Shown: piece by piece, positions 1 to 7,955 of the stretch
Layout of the letters: every line of letters begins with the position of its first letter
Position numbering within the stretch: the stretch's first letter is position 1
NCBI GenBank assembly: GCA_036525185.1
Contig: DATDAW010000047.1
Location: forward strand, 1 to 59,362
DNA length: 59,362 nt
Direction: 5' to 3'
From: DATDAW01 sp036525185
Lineage (GTDB): Bacteria; Verrucomicrobiota; Verrucomicrobiia; Chthoniobacterales; DASVRZ01
Position numbers and translations under genes: made by a program
The notes under the pieces: generated by a model
Seen by the model: only the letters and a program-made list of their open reading frames with translations
Told to the model about the DNA's origin: nothing
Database searches by the model: none

Positions 1-1
1 T

Positions 2-382
2 CTACCGCACACCGAGATTCGCAAAATGATAGGCAGGAAAGTTCTCGAAGCCGTTGAGTTGGAGAACATGCAGACCCATGAACGGCGGACCGTGCAGACG
101 CCGGCCGTCTTTTCCATGATCGGCGCAAAGCCGTGCACCGAATGGCTGCCACCCGAGATCGAGCGCGATGAAAAGGGCTTCATCAAAACCGGCCACGCGG
201 TAGCCGGCGCTCCCGCGTGGAAAGATGCCGCCCGCCCGCCCGGCCCGCTGGAAACGAGCCGGCCCGGCATCTTCGCCGCGGGCGACGTGCGCTCTGGCTC
301 CGTGAAACGCTGCGCCGCCGCGGTGGGCGAGGGCGGCACGGCCGTTGAGGGCGTGCACGACGTTCTGAGAACTTACGCCTGA
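2..382 (+). CDS. Thioredoxin-reductase-like flavoprotein, C-terminal part
   Basis: The reading frame is open from the window edge, so only the last 126 or so codons are present. The visible part matches the C-terminal FAD-binding half of pyridine nucleotide-disulfide oxidoreductases of the thioredoxin reductase family. It has a segment reading PGIFAAGDVRSGSVKR, where the GD aspartate contacts the FAD ribityl chain, followed by AVGEGG before the last helix. Enzymes of this family pass electrons from NADPH to a small redox protein. The redox-active cysteines lie upstream and are not in the window, so true thioredoxin reductase cannot be told from a related ferredoxin-NADP reductase or a regulatory-domain fusion. 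The family call is secure; the substrate is not. Confidence 0.8.
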   Translation, partial: LPHTEIRKMIGRKVLEAVELENMQTHERRTVQTPAVFSMIGAKPCTEWLPPEIERDEKGFIKTGHAVAGAPAWKDAARPPGPLETSRPGIFAAGDVRSGSVKRCAAAVGEGGTAVEGVHDVLRTYA

Positions 383-798
383 CCATGCCGGCTGATTTGC
401 GAGCGAACGAGCCTGCGGCTGGAACAAAAGCTTCTTCATGGATGTTGCGATTCATCCTTTCGAGCTCCACGTGACGTGGAGCAGCGCCTGCGCATAACCC
501 CGAATCGAAGCGGTTTGTACTGTCGCCTGGTTGTGCGCTGCGGTTACTGAGTTCCGTGAAACGCTGCAACGTAGTGACGCGCGAATTGGTTGAACGTGAT
601 CGGCGCCTTATTCGCTCCGAGCGGTTTCACGACGCGCTCAGAGATTTCCAACAACGCGTCGATTTGCCAATCGGGCGGGCCCGGCGCCGAGCAGACTTTG
701 CTTGAATTGTTCCGGCGGAGCATCGACGTAGCGCCCCGGTTCAGGGCCGATGATCGAAACTTGGCTATTAGCCCGCCGGAGTGGTTGATTCTCCCCGA
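383..798. other. Gene-less stretch with a perfect hairpin
   Basis: No convincing gene is seen between the reductase and the antitoxin. Positions 464-482 form a perfect inverted repeat, GCTCCACGT and ACGTGGAGC with one base between the arms. It could end the upstream transcript, although no T-tract follows. The rest (about 540-790) has open frames on both strands without recognisable motifs; it may be a decayed gene. Confidence 0.4.
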
Positions 799-1053
799 AT
801 GAGCACGCTCGCTGAAATCGAAGCCGCCATCCCCGAATTGACCGCGGAGGAGATGGACGCGCTCGCGCGGAAGTTGGACGAAATCAGGGCGGTCCGTCGG
901 GGCAGGAAGCGGGTCTTTACGGGTAACGATGCAGTGCGTTGGTGGCGCGAGATGAAGCATTTGTCGGCAGACGAGGCGGAGGCATTTGCCCGTGACGTGG
1001 ACGCGGCCCGTGCGGAAATGAATCGGCCGCCAACCGCGCCGCGATGGGAATAG
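799..1053 (+). CDS. Probable antitoxin of a VapBC-type pair
   Basis: This small acidic, helix-rich protein of 84 residues begins MSTLAEIEAAIPELTAEEMD, a pattern common in antitoxins that precede PIN-domain toxins. It would bind and neutralise the toxin and repress the operon. An in-frame GTG at 781 would add six residues; the ATG at 799 is preferred because the homologous-looking part begins there. The stop overlaps the start of the PIN gene by ten bases, the usual arrangement for toxin–antitoxin operons. No clear ribbon-helix-helix or AbrB fold can be read by eye, so the assignment rests mainly on size, composition and the neighbour. Confidence 0.65.
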   Translation: MSTLAEIEAAIPELTAEEMDALARKLDEIRAVRRGRKRVFTGNDAVRWWREMKHLSADEAEAFARDVDAARAEMNRPPTAPRWE

Positions 1054-1468
1054 TCATCGATTCATCCATCTTCATCGCCGCGGAACGCGGGCTTTTCGAC
1101 TGGATTGGCTTTCACTCGCGAATCGGGTCCGAGCCAATCTTTTTGAACGTCATCACGCTGCCGAACTTGCGCATGGCGTTGAACGCGCCAACACGCCGGA
1201 ACGACGCGAGACGCGTGCCCGCTTCGTTGGCCAGGTCGAGGCCCGCTATCCGCTGCTTCCGTTTGAGCGTGAGGAAGCGCTGGAATATGCGCGCCTTTGG
1301 GCTGAACTCGCGACGCGAGGCCTACTTATTGGCACACACGACCAACTCATCGCCGCCATCGCCCCTCGGCACGGCTACCGTGTCGCTACGCTGAACGCCG
1401 CCGATTTCAATCGAGTGCCGGGTCTGTCCGTTCTGGACGCTGGAGCGTTCAGCCAGGCGACGGCCTAG
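1044..1468 (+). pseudogene. PIN-domain (VapC-like) toxin, frameshifted
   Basis: The gene starts with MGIVIDSSIFIAAERG, whose first aspartate is the usual metal-binding acidic residue of PIN ribonucleases. After VITL, near 1165-1170, homology jumps frame. The continuation ELAHGVERANTPERRE through the C-terminal block THDQLIAAIA and LNAADFNRVPGL lies in the +2 frame and runs to the stop at 1466-1468. One missing base in the CTGCCGAA region (CTGGCCGAA would restore the frame) explains everything. The frame as it stands continues to 1394 with unrelated sequence. PIN toxins cut RNA; here the second half of the active site is lost. A sequencing or assembly error would look the same. Confidence 0.75.
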
Positions 1469-1713
1469 GGTGCGCGAATTGAGTGACTTCGCAACGGGTG
1501 TGCGTCGGCTTCCGTTCGTGGGCGACCACTCAGCTGTCCGTCCTTCGCTATCTCACCGACATCATTGGAAGGCAGGTTCTGTGGGCCGAAATCCACAATG
1601 CCGCCCGAGTTGCTCGCCGGACCTAATCCTCGAAGGTCTCGCGATAGGCGGAACATCAGTGCGCTTCATCCTGCACGCTGGATTCTGCGCGGAGATTTGT
1701 ATTAGTTTGATGC

Positions 1714-2997
1714 ATGTCTCATATCGGCCTGATTTGTCCGGAGTTGAGCGGGCACTTGAATCCGATGACGACGCTCGGCCGCGAGCTGAAACGGCGCGGG
1801 CATCGAGTGACGGTGGTGGCGCGGCCGGATGCACGGCGGAAGGCGGAAGCGGCGGGGTTGGGCTTTGCGGCGATCGGGGAACAGGAATTTCCGGAAGGGG
1901 CGATGGGGGCGACTTCGGCGGAATTGGGGCGGCTGAGCGGATTGCAGGCGATCCAGTTCACGGCGGAGCTGCTGCGGCGCGGGGTGGTGACGATTTTGCG
2001 GGACGCGCCTGAGATCATCGCGCGAGAACAAATTGACGCGCTGGTGGTGGATCAAGTGGCGCCGGCTGGCGGCACGGTCGGGGACCGGCTCGGGATCCCG
2101 CATGTGACGGTCTGCAATGCGCTGGCGATGAACAGGGATCCGGATGTTCCTCCGGGCGTGCTGCCGTGGGGTTTCATGCCGGGACCGATGGGCCGCGTGC
2201 GAAATGCCATTGGCGACACACTGCTGCGGTGGCTGGCGCGCCCCGTGCTCAATGAAATTGATCGTCATCGCAAGCACCACGGACTGCCACGGTTGAGAGG
2301 AGGGATCACCGCCAGTTCAGGGCTCGCGCAGATCGCCCAGCAACCGGCGTTTTTCGATTTTCCGCGCCGTGCGCTGCCGGACTCCTTTCACTACACCGGC
2401 CCCTGGCACGACGAAGGGAGCGGCGATGAAATGGCGTTTCCGTGGGAGAAGCTCGATGGCCGTCCACTCATCTATGCGTCAATGGGGACGCTGCAGAACC
2501 GGCTTGAGTTCACGTTTCAAACGATCGCCGCGGCGTGCGTCGGGCTCGGCGTGCAGCTCGTCATCTCCCTCGGCAGCCGCGATCAAGATGCGGACGCGTT
2601 GGCGAAAAAGTTCGCCGGAGCGCCGATTGTCGTTCCCTTCGCACCGCAACTGGCGCTGCTCCGGCGCGCGGCGCTGAGTATCACGCACGCCGGCTTGAAC
2701 ACCGCACTCGAATCGCTCAGCAACGGGCTGCCGATGGTCGCGATACCGATCACGAATGACCAGCCCGGAGTGGCGAGCCGACTGGAATGGCTCGGAATCG
2801 CGGAAGTGGTTCAGCCGCGCAAGCTCTCCGCCTCCCGTTTGCGCGCAGCGTTGGAGAAAGTGCTCGGCGATCCGCGTTATCGCGAAGTGGCGCGCCGCCG
2901 GCAGGAGGAGATCCTCCAGGTGAATGGCTTGTCGCGCGCGGCCGATCTAGCGGAGAAAGCCTTCGCCACAGGCCGCATAGTGCTCCGAAAAAATTGA
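1714..2997 (+). CDS. GT1-family glycosyltransferase (UGT/MGT type)
   Basis: The 427-residue protein has the two-domain GT-B build of family 1 glycosyltransferases that move a sugar from a UDP-sugar to a small lipophilic acceptor. The N-terminal acceptor domain opens with HIGLICPELSGHLNPM, including the GHLNP turn near residues 13-17. The C-terminal donor-binding block near residues 325-370 reads HAGLNTALESLSNGLPMV and continues through ITNDQPGVASRLEWLG, the bacterial counterpart of the plant PSPG box. Family length is normal. Related enzymes glycosylate carotenoids, macrolides or sterols; no acceptor genes flank it, so the substrate is open. It appears to be a single-gene unit ahead of a convergent TetR gene. 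Confidence 0.85.
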   Translation: MSHIGLICPELSGHLNPMTTLGRELKRRGHRVTVVARPDARRKAEAAGLGFAAIGEQEFPEGAMGATSAELGRLSGLQAIQFTAELLRRGVVTILRDAPEIIAREQIDALVVDQVAPAGGTVGDRLGIPHVTVCNALAMNRDPDVPPGVLPWGFMPGPMGRVRNAIGDTLLRWLARPVLNEIDRHRKHHGLPRLRGGITASSGLAQIAQQPAFFDFPRRALPDSFHYTGPWHDEGSGDEMAFPWEKLDGRPLIYASMGTLQNRLEFTFQTIAAACVGLGVQLVISLGSRDQDADALAKKFAGAPIVVPFAPQLALLRRAALSITHAGLNTALESLSNGLPMVAIPITNDQPGVASRLEWLGIAEVVQPRKLSASRLRAALEKVLGDPRYREVARRRQEEILQVNGLSRAADLAEKAFATGRIVLRKN

Positions 2998-3048
2998 GTG
3001 CGACGCCGGTCTGCCAATACTCCGGCCGCATCCTTTGTAGGGGAAGGA

Positions 3049-3672
3049 TTAGCTTTTGATTCCTGCCAATAAGACCTTGACGCTTGTCTCCACCAACACC
3101 TCCACAGGGGTGTTCAAAAACTCCGAGCATGAAATCTTCAATGAAGCGATTCCATGCAAATGCGCCCAGTAAATCTCCGCCACACGGATTGGATCCAACT
3201 CTGCGAAATCGGCGTGCGAGCCGCGAAGCCTGGTGAATTCGTGAACCAACATGTGGAAGGCGCGTTCGCCGGGGCCCGCTTTTGCGTTTTTGCCATCGCC
3301 ATTTCCAAAAACCGCGCGGGCGGTCTCTGAATCCGACATGAAGACCAGCCGGTAGGTCTCCGTGTGTTCCGAGGCAAAGCGCGCGTAATTTAACGCCATC
3401 ACCCCGAGTCGCTCCGCTGGATCCGTAGCAACATCACCACGCTGGAGATACTCGAGAAGCGTTTCCATCCCGAGGCGTCCCAGTTCCCGGACGATTTCCT
3501 CGCGATTGCGAAAATAGAGGTAAATGGCCCCGGGCGAGTATTCGATTTCGTCCGCCACACGGCGGATCGTCAATGCTGACAGCCCCTCATTGAGCATGAT
3601 CTTTTGCGAGACCTTCAGGACTTTGTCCCGGAGGTCGGTTTTGTGCCGTTGTTTTCGCTCGGCGATACCCAT
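3049..3672 (-). CDS. TetR/AcrR family transcriptional regulator
   Basis: An N-terminal helix-turn-helix, LTIRRVADEIEYSPGAIYLY followed by FRNREEIVREL (about residues 30-60), marks a TetR-family repressor, with a helical ligand-binding C-terminal domain of ordinary size (208 residues in total). The ATG at 3672 (MGIAERKQ) is chosen because it starts a normal TetR N-terminus. An upstream ATG at 3729 would place 19 residues inside the probable operator. The gene is divergent from the epimerase-like gene at 3765, and the 92-bp spacer holds inverted half-sites, so it probably represses itself and that neighbour. The ligand cannot be told from sequence. Confidence 0.88.
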   Translation of the reverse strand: MGIAERKQRHKTDLRDKVLKVSQKIMLNEGLSALTIRRVADEIEYSPGAIYLYFRNREEIVRELGRLGMETLLEYLQRGDVATDPAERLGVMALNYARFASEHTETYRLVFMSDSETARAVFGNGDGKNAKAGPGERAFHMLVHEFTRLRGSHADFAELDPIRVAEIYWAHLHGIASLKISCSEFLNTPVEVLVETSVKVLLAGIKS

Positions 3673-3715
3673 GGCCACAATTTGTCGCTTGACGAACTGA
3701 ATAACAAGCGGAATA

Positions 3716-3742
3716 TGAACGGCGTTCAATAAACAACGTTCA
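3716..3742. promoter_or_regulatory. Probable TetR operator in the divergent spacer
   Basis: TGAACG and CGTTCA form a perfect inverted repeat around one base at 3716-3728, and a further CGTTCA half-site lies at 3737-3742. The block sits between the starts of the TetR gene (3672) and the epimerase-like gene (3765), where a TetR dimer would block both promoters. Confidence 0.5.
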
Positions 3743-3764
3743 GTTTACAAACAAGCTTCACATT

Positions 3765-4718
3765 ATGATACCTTTTGCACTTTTTGGAGCCGCCGGCGCT
3801 ATCGGCGCCAGTATCGCAGCAGCCTTGCGTGCCGCCGCCATCCCATATCGAGTCGTCGGCCGGTCCAGTCCCGCCTTGGAACAGTCTTTCGGCGACGATC
3901 CACTCGCAGAAATCGTCACCTGGAATCCTGACGATCCCGCGTCGATTCAAGCCGCAGCGCAAGACGTCGAAACGATCATCTATTTGGTCGGAGTGCCTTA
4001 TACGGATTTCCATCTTCACCCCGTCCTGCTCCAAAAGACCCTCGGTGGCGCAGTCGACGCTGGCGTCCGGCAGATCATTTTGATCGGCACCCTCTACCCC
4101 TTCGGCCGCTCTCAAGCCGCGACTGTAAATGAGGATCACCCGCGCGAGCCGCATACGTTCAAAGGTCGCATGAGGAAAGAACAGGAAGACGTTCTCCTTG
4201 CCGCCCACGCGAGTGGCCGCATCCGCGGCGCCATCCTGCGGTTGCCGGATTTTTACGGGCCGAACGTCGAGCGAAGTTTCCTTCACAGCGTGTTCTCGGC
4301 GATCGCCACTGGCAAGCGCGCCCAGATGGTCGGGCCGATCGATCAACCGCATGAGTTCGTCTTCGTGCCGGATGTGGGGCCCGTCGTTCTGAAACTGGCC
4401 CAAAAACCAGACGCCTACGGCCGTGCGTGGAATCTGGGCGGCGCCGGCACAATCACACAACGCGAATTCGCCCGCCAGGCCTTCGCAGCCGCAGGCCAGA
4501 AGCCACGATTAGTGGTCGCCGAAAAATGGATGCTGCGCCTGATGGGCGTCTTCAATCCTTTCTTACGTGAACTGGTGGAAATGCACTACCTTTTCAGCCA
4601 TCCGCTGACTGTCGATGACAGCGCGCTTCACGAGCTGCTCGGCGCCGTGCCGAAAACGTTCTACGATGAAGGCATCAGGCGCTGTCTCGCCGCCTTGCCG
4701 TCAACGGTGTCCCGTTGA
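3765..4718 (+). CDS. NAD(P)-dependent epimerase/reductase-like protein (extended SDR)
   Basis: The protein (317 residues) starts with a Rossmann fold whose dinucleotide-binding motif is GAAGAIG at residues 9-15, followed by the pattern of NAD-dependent epimerase/dehydratases: IIYLVGVPY, then IILIGTLYPFGR, then LRLPDFYGP near residue 160. The YxxxK catalytic pair of the family is not intact. At the expected place the sequence is FKGRMRKEQED, with the lysine but without the tyrosine. It may therefore be a non-canonical reductase or an NAD-binding protein rather than a classical epimerase. It is divergent from, and probably repressed by, the TetR regulator, a common pairing for genes induced by a small toxic compound. 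Confidence 0.8.
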   Translation: MIPFALFGAAGAIGASIAAALRAAAIPYRVVGRSSPALEQSFGDDPLAEIVTWNPDDPASIQAAAQDVETIIYLVGVPYTDFHLHPVLLQKTLGGAVDAGVRQIILIGTLYPFGRSQAATVNEDHPREPHTFKGRMRKEQEDVLLAAHASGRIRGAILRLPDFYGPNVERSFLHSVFSAIATGKRAQMVGPIDQPHEFVFVPDVGPVVLKLAQKPDAYGRAWNLGGAGTITQREFARQAFAAAGQKPRLVVAEKWMLRLMGVFNPFLRELVEMHYLFSHPLTVDDSALHELLGAVPKTFYDEGIRRCLAALPSTVSR

Positions 4719-4785
4719 GTCGATTTCCGGCTCCCGACGGGTTTGTGTGTTTTTGCGCCGACGGCAAAAAATTCTGGTTTCCAGC

Positions 4786-4810
4786 GTCCGGAGCGGGTGC
4801 GTTCGTTCGT
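4786..4810 (+). promoter_or_regulatory. ECF42-type promoter (GTCC-N16-TTCGT)
   Basis: GTCC at 4786-4789 and TTCGT at 4806-4810 stand at the exact spacing found at five other promoters in this window. The -10-like part continues TGTAGGG. It lies 25 bases before the ATG of the SRPBCC gene. Recognition by an ECF42-type sigma factor is inferred from the presence of the same motif ahead of the two DGPF–sigma operons. Confidence 0.7.
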
Positions 4811-4835
4811 TGTAGGGATAAATCAACCACCAACC

Positions 4836-5321
4836 ATGAGCACACCAGACGACTCTCCCATTGAAAACGCCAGCGATCGAGAACTCGTTCTCACACGGAT
4901 CATCGATGCGCCCCGCGACAAAGTCTTTAAAGCGTGGACCGATCCGGAGCTTCTCAAGCAGTGGTTTTCGCCTCTGCCCTGGACGACGCCGGTCGCGGAA
5001 CTCGACGTCAGGCCGGGCGGTGCCAACCTGATCGTTATGCGGAGCCCCGATGGCGATGAGTTTCCGAACCGGGGCGTTTATCTCGAGGTGGTGAAAAACG
5101 AGCGGCTCGTCTTAACCGATGCCTATACCAAGGCATGGGAGCCGTCAGAAAAGCCGTTCATGACGGCGATCCTCACTTTTGAAGACGAAGGCGGGAAAAC
5201 CAGATACACCGCTCGTGTGCGCCACTGGACTGTTGCCGATCGGGAGGCACACGAGAAGATGGGCTTCCACGAAGGCTGGGGGCAGTGCACCGACCAGCTG
5301 GCGGCCCTCGTAACGGCCTGA
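4836..5321 (+). CDS. SRPBCC/AHSA1-family protein
   Basis: This 161-residue protein has the AHSA1-type START-like fold signature. ELVLTRIIDAPRDKVFKAWT, then DPELLKQWFSP, opens the hydrophobic cavity domain, and a C-terminal helix HEKMGFHEGWGQCTDQLAAL closes it. Proteins of this type bind hydrophobic ligands and are often encoded beside DGPF proteins and ECF sigma factors. The ATG at 4836 is taken because the family motif begins shortly after it and an ECF42-type promoter ends 25 bases upstream; the open frame reaches further back to 4743 but would then include the promoter. A ligand is not predictable. Confidence 0.87.
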   Translation: MSTPDDSPIENASDRELVLTRIIDAPRDKVFKAWTDPELLKQWFSPLPWTTPVAELDVRPGGANLIVMRSPDGDEFPNRGVYLEVVKNERLVLTDAYTKAWEPSEKPFMTAILTFEDEGGKTRYTARVRHWTVADREAHEKMGFHEGWGQCTDQLAALVTA

Positions 5322-5384
5322 CGCGCCTGACAAAATAACCGAGGCTGGGCTGCCCTCCCTGCTAGCAAACCAGCCCTATTCTTT

Positions 5385-5792
5385 ATGCAGATACACTTCA
5401 CCGGCGGATGCGTGTGCGGCACGATTCGCTATGAATGCACCGCGGAACCGATCCTGATGTTCAACTGCCATTGCCGGGATTGTCAGCGAGTCTCCGGTGG
5501 AGCGTTCACCCCAGTCGTGTATGTGCCTGCCCACGCATTCCGGCTGACGGGCGGTTCGTTGCGTTACTACGCGACCCCCAGCGAGGCAGGCGGCTACAAC
5601 ATCCGCGGCTTTTGTCCGGATTGCGGTTCCCGGATTTCCGGAGGCGAGGGGCCCAATGGAATCGGCGTGACGGCTTCGAGTCTGGATGACCCGAGCTGGT
5701 TTCGAGCGGAGTTGGATATGTGGGTTTCAGACGCGCAGACGTGGGATCATCTCGATTTGAAACGACCCATGTTTGGTCAATATCCTCCCTGA
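5385..5792 (+). CDS. GFA-family zinc protein
   Basis: The 135-residue protein matches the GFA/CENP-V fold named after the glutathione-dependent formaldehyde-activating enzyme. The zinc ligands are visible as GGCVCGTIRYEC near residues 7-18, NCHCRDCQR near 28-36 and CPDCGSR near 77-83. Most bacterial members have no proven enzyme activity, so only a zinc-binding role, possibly with a thiol adduct, is safe. It lies 63 bases after the SRPBCC gene in the same direction and may be read from the same ECF42-type promoter. Confidence 0.87.
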   Translation: MQIHFTGGCVCGTIRYECTAEPILMFNCHCRDCQRVSGGAFTPVVYVPAHAFRLTGGSLRYYATPSEAGGYNIRGFCPDCGSRISGGEGPNGIGVTASSLDDPSWFRAELDMWVSDAQTWDHLDLKRPMFGQYPP

Positions 5793-5814
5793 AGCACTTT
5801 GGAGAAAGATTTCT

Positions 5815-5955
5815 GCGCGAAGTGCCCTGGAGTGCTGCGCTGTTGCGCAGCTTTTACGGTGAAGCGGGTTTGAGAAAAAGCTTGGCAAAGCGGTTCCAGG
5901 ATGCGCTTCCGAGGAAAGCTGCGCCCCAGCGCAGCACTCCGGGGCGCTTCGCGCG
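5815..5955. repeat. MITE-like inverted repeat element
   Basis: Two long arms, about 5815-5855 and 5916-5955, are near-perfect reverse complements. Both contain GGAGTGCTGCGCTG followed by a GCGCAGC block that can itself fold back. They enclose about 60 bp without coding sequence. The structure resembles a miniature inverted-repeat or REP-type element. No second copy was found in this window by eye. Confidence 0.7.
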
Positions 5956-5995
5956 AAACGCTCCTCTGAAACGGCGGATTCTGGCTAAATCGTCT

Positions 5996-7327
5996 CTAAC
6001 ACTTTTTGGAAGACTCTGATGAACGTTCCAACATACGCGTGAGGTGGATTTGTTCAGGCCCGACGTGTGCCAGACGAAGCGCACGACGGAAGCTTTCAGC
6101 CGCCGCTCGGTGATCCTTCAAGCGCCGGTGCAATTCGCCAATGACCGCATGGAGCAGGTAACTGGACTCAAGGCGGTCACGCTGTGGGATTTCGGCGATG
6201 GCGTCCAGGCCGGCCTGGGCGCCTTCGACGTTTGCCACCGCCACTGCACGATTTAACGCGACGACGGGAGACGGTTTGATCCGGTTCAATTCATCGTAGT
6301 GCCGGAGAATGCGCGGCCAATCCGTGGACCCATAATCCGGCGCAAGGCAATGGCACGCGGCGATGCCTGCCTGAAGATGATACTCGGTGAGTTCCTCGCC
6401 GTGAGCCGCTTCAGCCAAATGAACCAGCCCGCGATCGATCAGCGACTGATCCCATTTGGAACGATCCTGGTTGTCCAGGCGTAATAATTCTCCGTCCATA
6501 TCCAGGCGGGATGGGAAACGTGCGGCCGTCAACAGCATCAGTGCAAGCAACGCGTGGCTGCGAGGCGTTCGCCCAGCCGGGTGGGCAATGACGAGTAACA
6601 TCAACCGGACCGCTTCCTGACACAGTTCCTCGCGTAACAGCCGCTCGCCAGCCGAAGCTTTGTAACCTTCGTTAAACAACAGATACAACGCCGCGAGCAC
6701 GCCATCGAGCCGGGCGGACAATTCCCGACCCTCGGGAATTTCGAAACCGATTTTGGCTTCCCCGATGCGCCGCTTCGTGCGTGTGAGCTGTTTCTCGATT
6801 GCCGCCTCGGTGTTCAGGAAGGCCCGTGCAATTTCAGCCGTGCTGAATCCGCAGAGCACCTTAAGCGCGAGGACGACTTGGGCGTCCGGGGCAAGCACCG
6901 GATGACAACACACAAACATCAAACGCAACGCGTTGTCTTGAATCTCATGTATGCCGTCTCCAGCCAACACTGGTTTCGAAAACGTCTGGTCGAAATGCTT
7001 GATGATGCCCGGTTCCTTGGCAAGCGCCATGCGCCGGTGACGCAACGTGTCGCGTGCCAGGTTCATCGCGACGCGCGTGATCCATGCCGAAGGATTGGGC
7101 GGCACGCCACCGATAGACCATGTGCGCATCGCCTGCAGCAAGGCTCCTTGCGCCACGTCTTCGACGAGCGTGAGATTTTCTGGCCCCAACAGCCGCGTCA
7201 GCGCTCCGTGCAGCCGTCCGGTTTCATGGCGGAAGAAATGCTCCACCACCTGCGAGGCCGGCGGGGACGGTTCCGAATCGGCGCGCGCGACGCGGCTGGA
7301 CGGTTGATCTGAACCAAAAGGCGTCAC
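5996..7327 (-). CDS. ECF42-type sigma factor with C-terminal extension
   Basis: The protein (443 residues) has an ECF sigma-70 region 2 (about residues 25-95, with EDVAQGALLQAMRTW) and a region 4 helix-turn-helix (about 140-190, GFSTAEIARAFLNTEAAIEK). A long C-terminal extension with the conserved LSARLDGVLAALYLLFNEGY and LQAGIAACHCLAPDYGSTDW segments and TPR-like helices follows. This is the architecture of group ECF42, which works without a classical anti-sigma factor and is paired with DGPF-domain proteins. The DGPF gene is directly upstream, 9 bp away. The region-2 sequence VAQGAL differs from the usual VVQEAL seen in its paralogue at 20527. How the extension senses a signal is unknown. 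Confidence 0.9.
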   Translation of the reverse strand: MTPFGSDQPSSRVARADSEPSPPASQVVEHFFRHETGRLHGALTRLLGPENLTLVEDVAQGALLQAMRTWSIGGVPPNPSAWITRVAMNLARDTLRHRRMALAKEPGIIKHFDQTFSKPVLAGDGIHEIQDNALRLMFVCCHPVLAPDAQVVLALKVLCGFSTAEIARAFLNTEAAIEKQLTRTKRRIGEAKIGFEIPEGRELSARLDGVLAALYLLFNEGYKASAGERLLREELCQEAVRLMLLVIAHPAGRTPRSHALLALMLLTAARFPSRLDMDGELLRLDNQDRSKWDQSLIDRGLVHLAEAAHGEELTEYHLQAGIAACHCLAPDYGSTDWPRILRHYDELNRIKPSPVVALNRAVAVANVEGAQAGLDAIAEIPQRDRLESSYLLHAVIGELHRRLKDHRAAAESFRRALRLAHVGPEQIHLTRMLERSSESSKKC

Positions 7328-7336
7328 TCGCGGATG

Positions 7337-7747
7337 CTAGGCATTGACTAATAACGGTTCGACCTGTTCCTGGGCGTGCAAACTCGGACACGTTCCCGCT
7401 ACGCCGCGCACTTCAATCGTCAAACCGAAACGCAAACTCGGACACTGCTTTGCGATTTCAACAGCCTCATCCAGGCCGGCGACGGTTAGCAGGAAGAAGC
7501 CGCCAATCGCTTCCTTGGTCTCTACGAAGGGGCCGTCCACCACGTGCCCGGCTGCGCTCGAAACGATCCAGCCTCCCGGCGCCAGAGGCCTCCCTTGCTG
7601 TAATTTGCCCTGTGCTGTGAGGATATTACACCAGTCGTTCCACTGTTGCAGGAGTTGCTGCCGTTGTTCGGGAGACATCGCCTTGTAAACCGCGGAAGCT
7701 GATTCCTCGCGGAAGATTAACAAAAAAGGAGCGGATTCGGGTTCCAT
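7337..7747 (-). CDS. DGPF-domain (YCII-related) protein
   Basis: This 136-residue protein carries the defining motif DGPFVETKEAIGGFF near residues 75-90, after the usual N-terminal stretch FLLIFREE and LQQWNDWCNILTAQGKL. YCII-related proteins have a ferredoxin-like fold with conserved histidine and aspartate residues, and DGPF members are the typical targets of ECF42 sigma factors. Their biochemical role is not established. The gene precedes the sigma gene by 9 bp and is preceded by a GTCC-N16-TTCGT promoter, so the pair is probably autoregulated. Confidence 0.92.
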   Translation of the reverse strand: MEPESAPFLLIFREESASAVYKAMSPEQRQQLLQQWNDWCNILTAQGKLQQGRPLAPGGWIVSSAAGHVVDGPFVETKEAIGGFFLLTVAGLDEAVEIAKQCPSLRFGLTIEVRGVAGTCPSLHAQEQVEPLLVNA

Positions 7748-7795
7748 AGTGAGTCCTCGCTTCTTACGGTTGGATTTGGACCTTCATTATTCACG

Positions 7796-7820
7796 ACGAA
7801 CAAGAGGGGGCCGGCAGGAC
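7796..7820 (-). promoter_or_regulatory. ECF42-type promoter of the first DGPF–sigma operon
   Basis: Read on the minus strand, GTCC (7820-7817) and TTCGT (7800-7796) are 16 bases apart, with ATGTCCTG and GTTCGTCGT contexts. The motif ends 48 bases before the DGPF start at 7747. It lies back to back with the plus-strand copy at 7861-7885. Confidence 0.72.
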
Positions 7821-7860
7821 ATCCTGGCGCGATTTCATGAAGAATTTTCTTTTCAAACGT

Positions 7861-7885
7861 GTCCGAAATGGACGGGCCCGTTCGT
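7861..7885 (+). promoter_or_regulatory. ECF42-type promoter of the VOC gene
   Basis: GTCC at 7861-7864 and TTCGT at 7881-7885 keep the same 16-base spacing, in an ACGTGTCCGAA and CGTTCGTTGAG context. The VOC-family start lies 70 bases downstream. Together with the divergent copy at 7796-7820 it forms a two-way control region. Confidence 0.68.
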
Positions 7886-7955
7886 TGAGTGTTTGAACAA
7901 TCACAAAAGTCCGCCGCCAACCCGGCTTATAACCCTACCCAAACCATCAAAAATC

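Noticed and set aside
544..960. A 138-codon minus-strand frame over the antitoxin start
   Set aside because: It runs antisense through the antitoxin gene, has no family motif and a proline/arginine-rich composition typical of shadow frames in GC-rich DNA.
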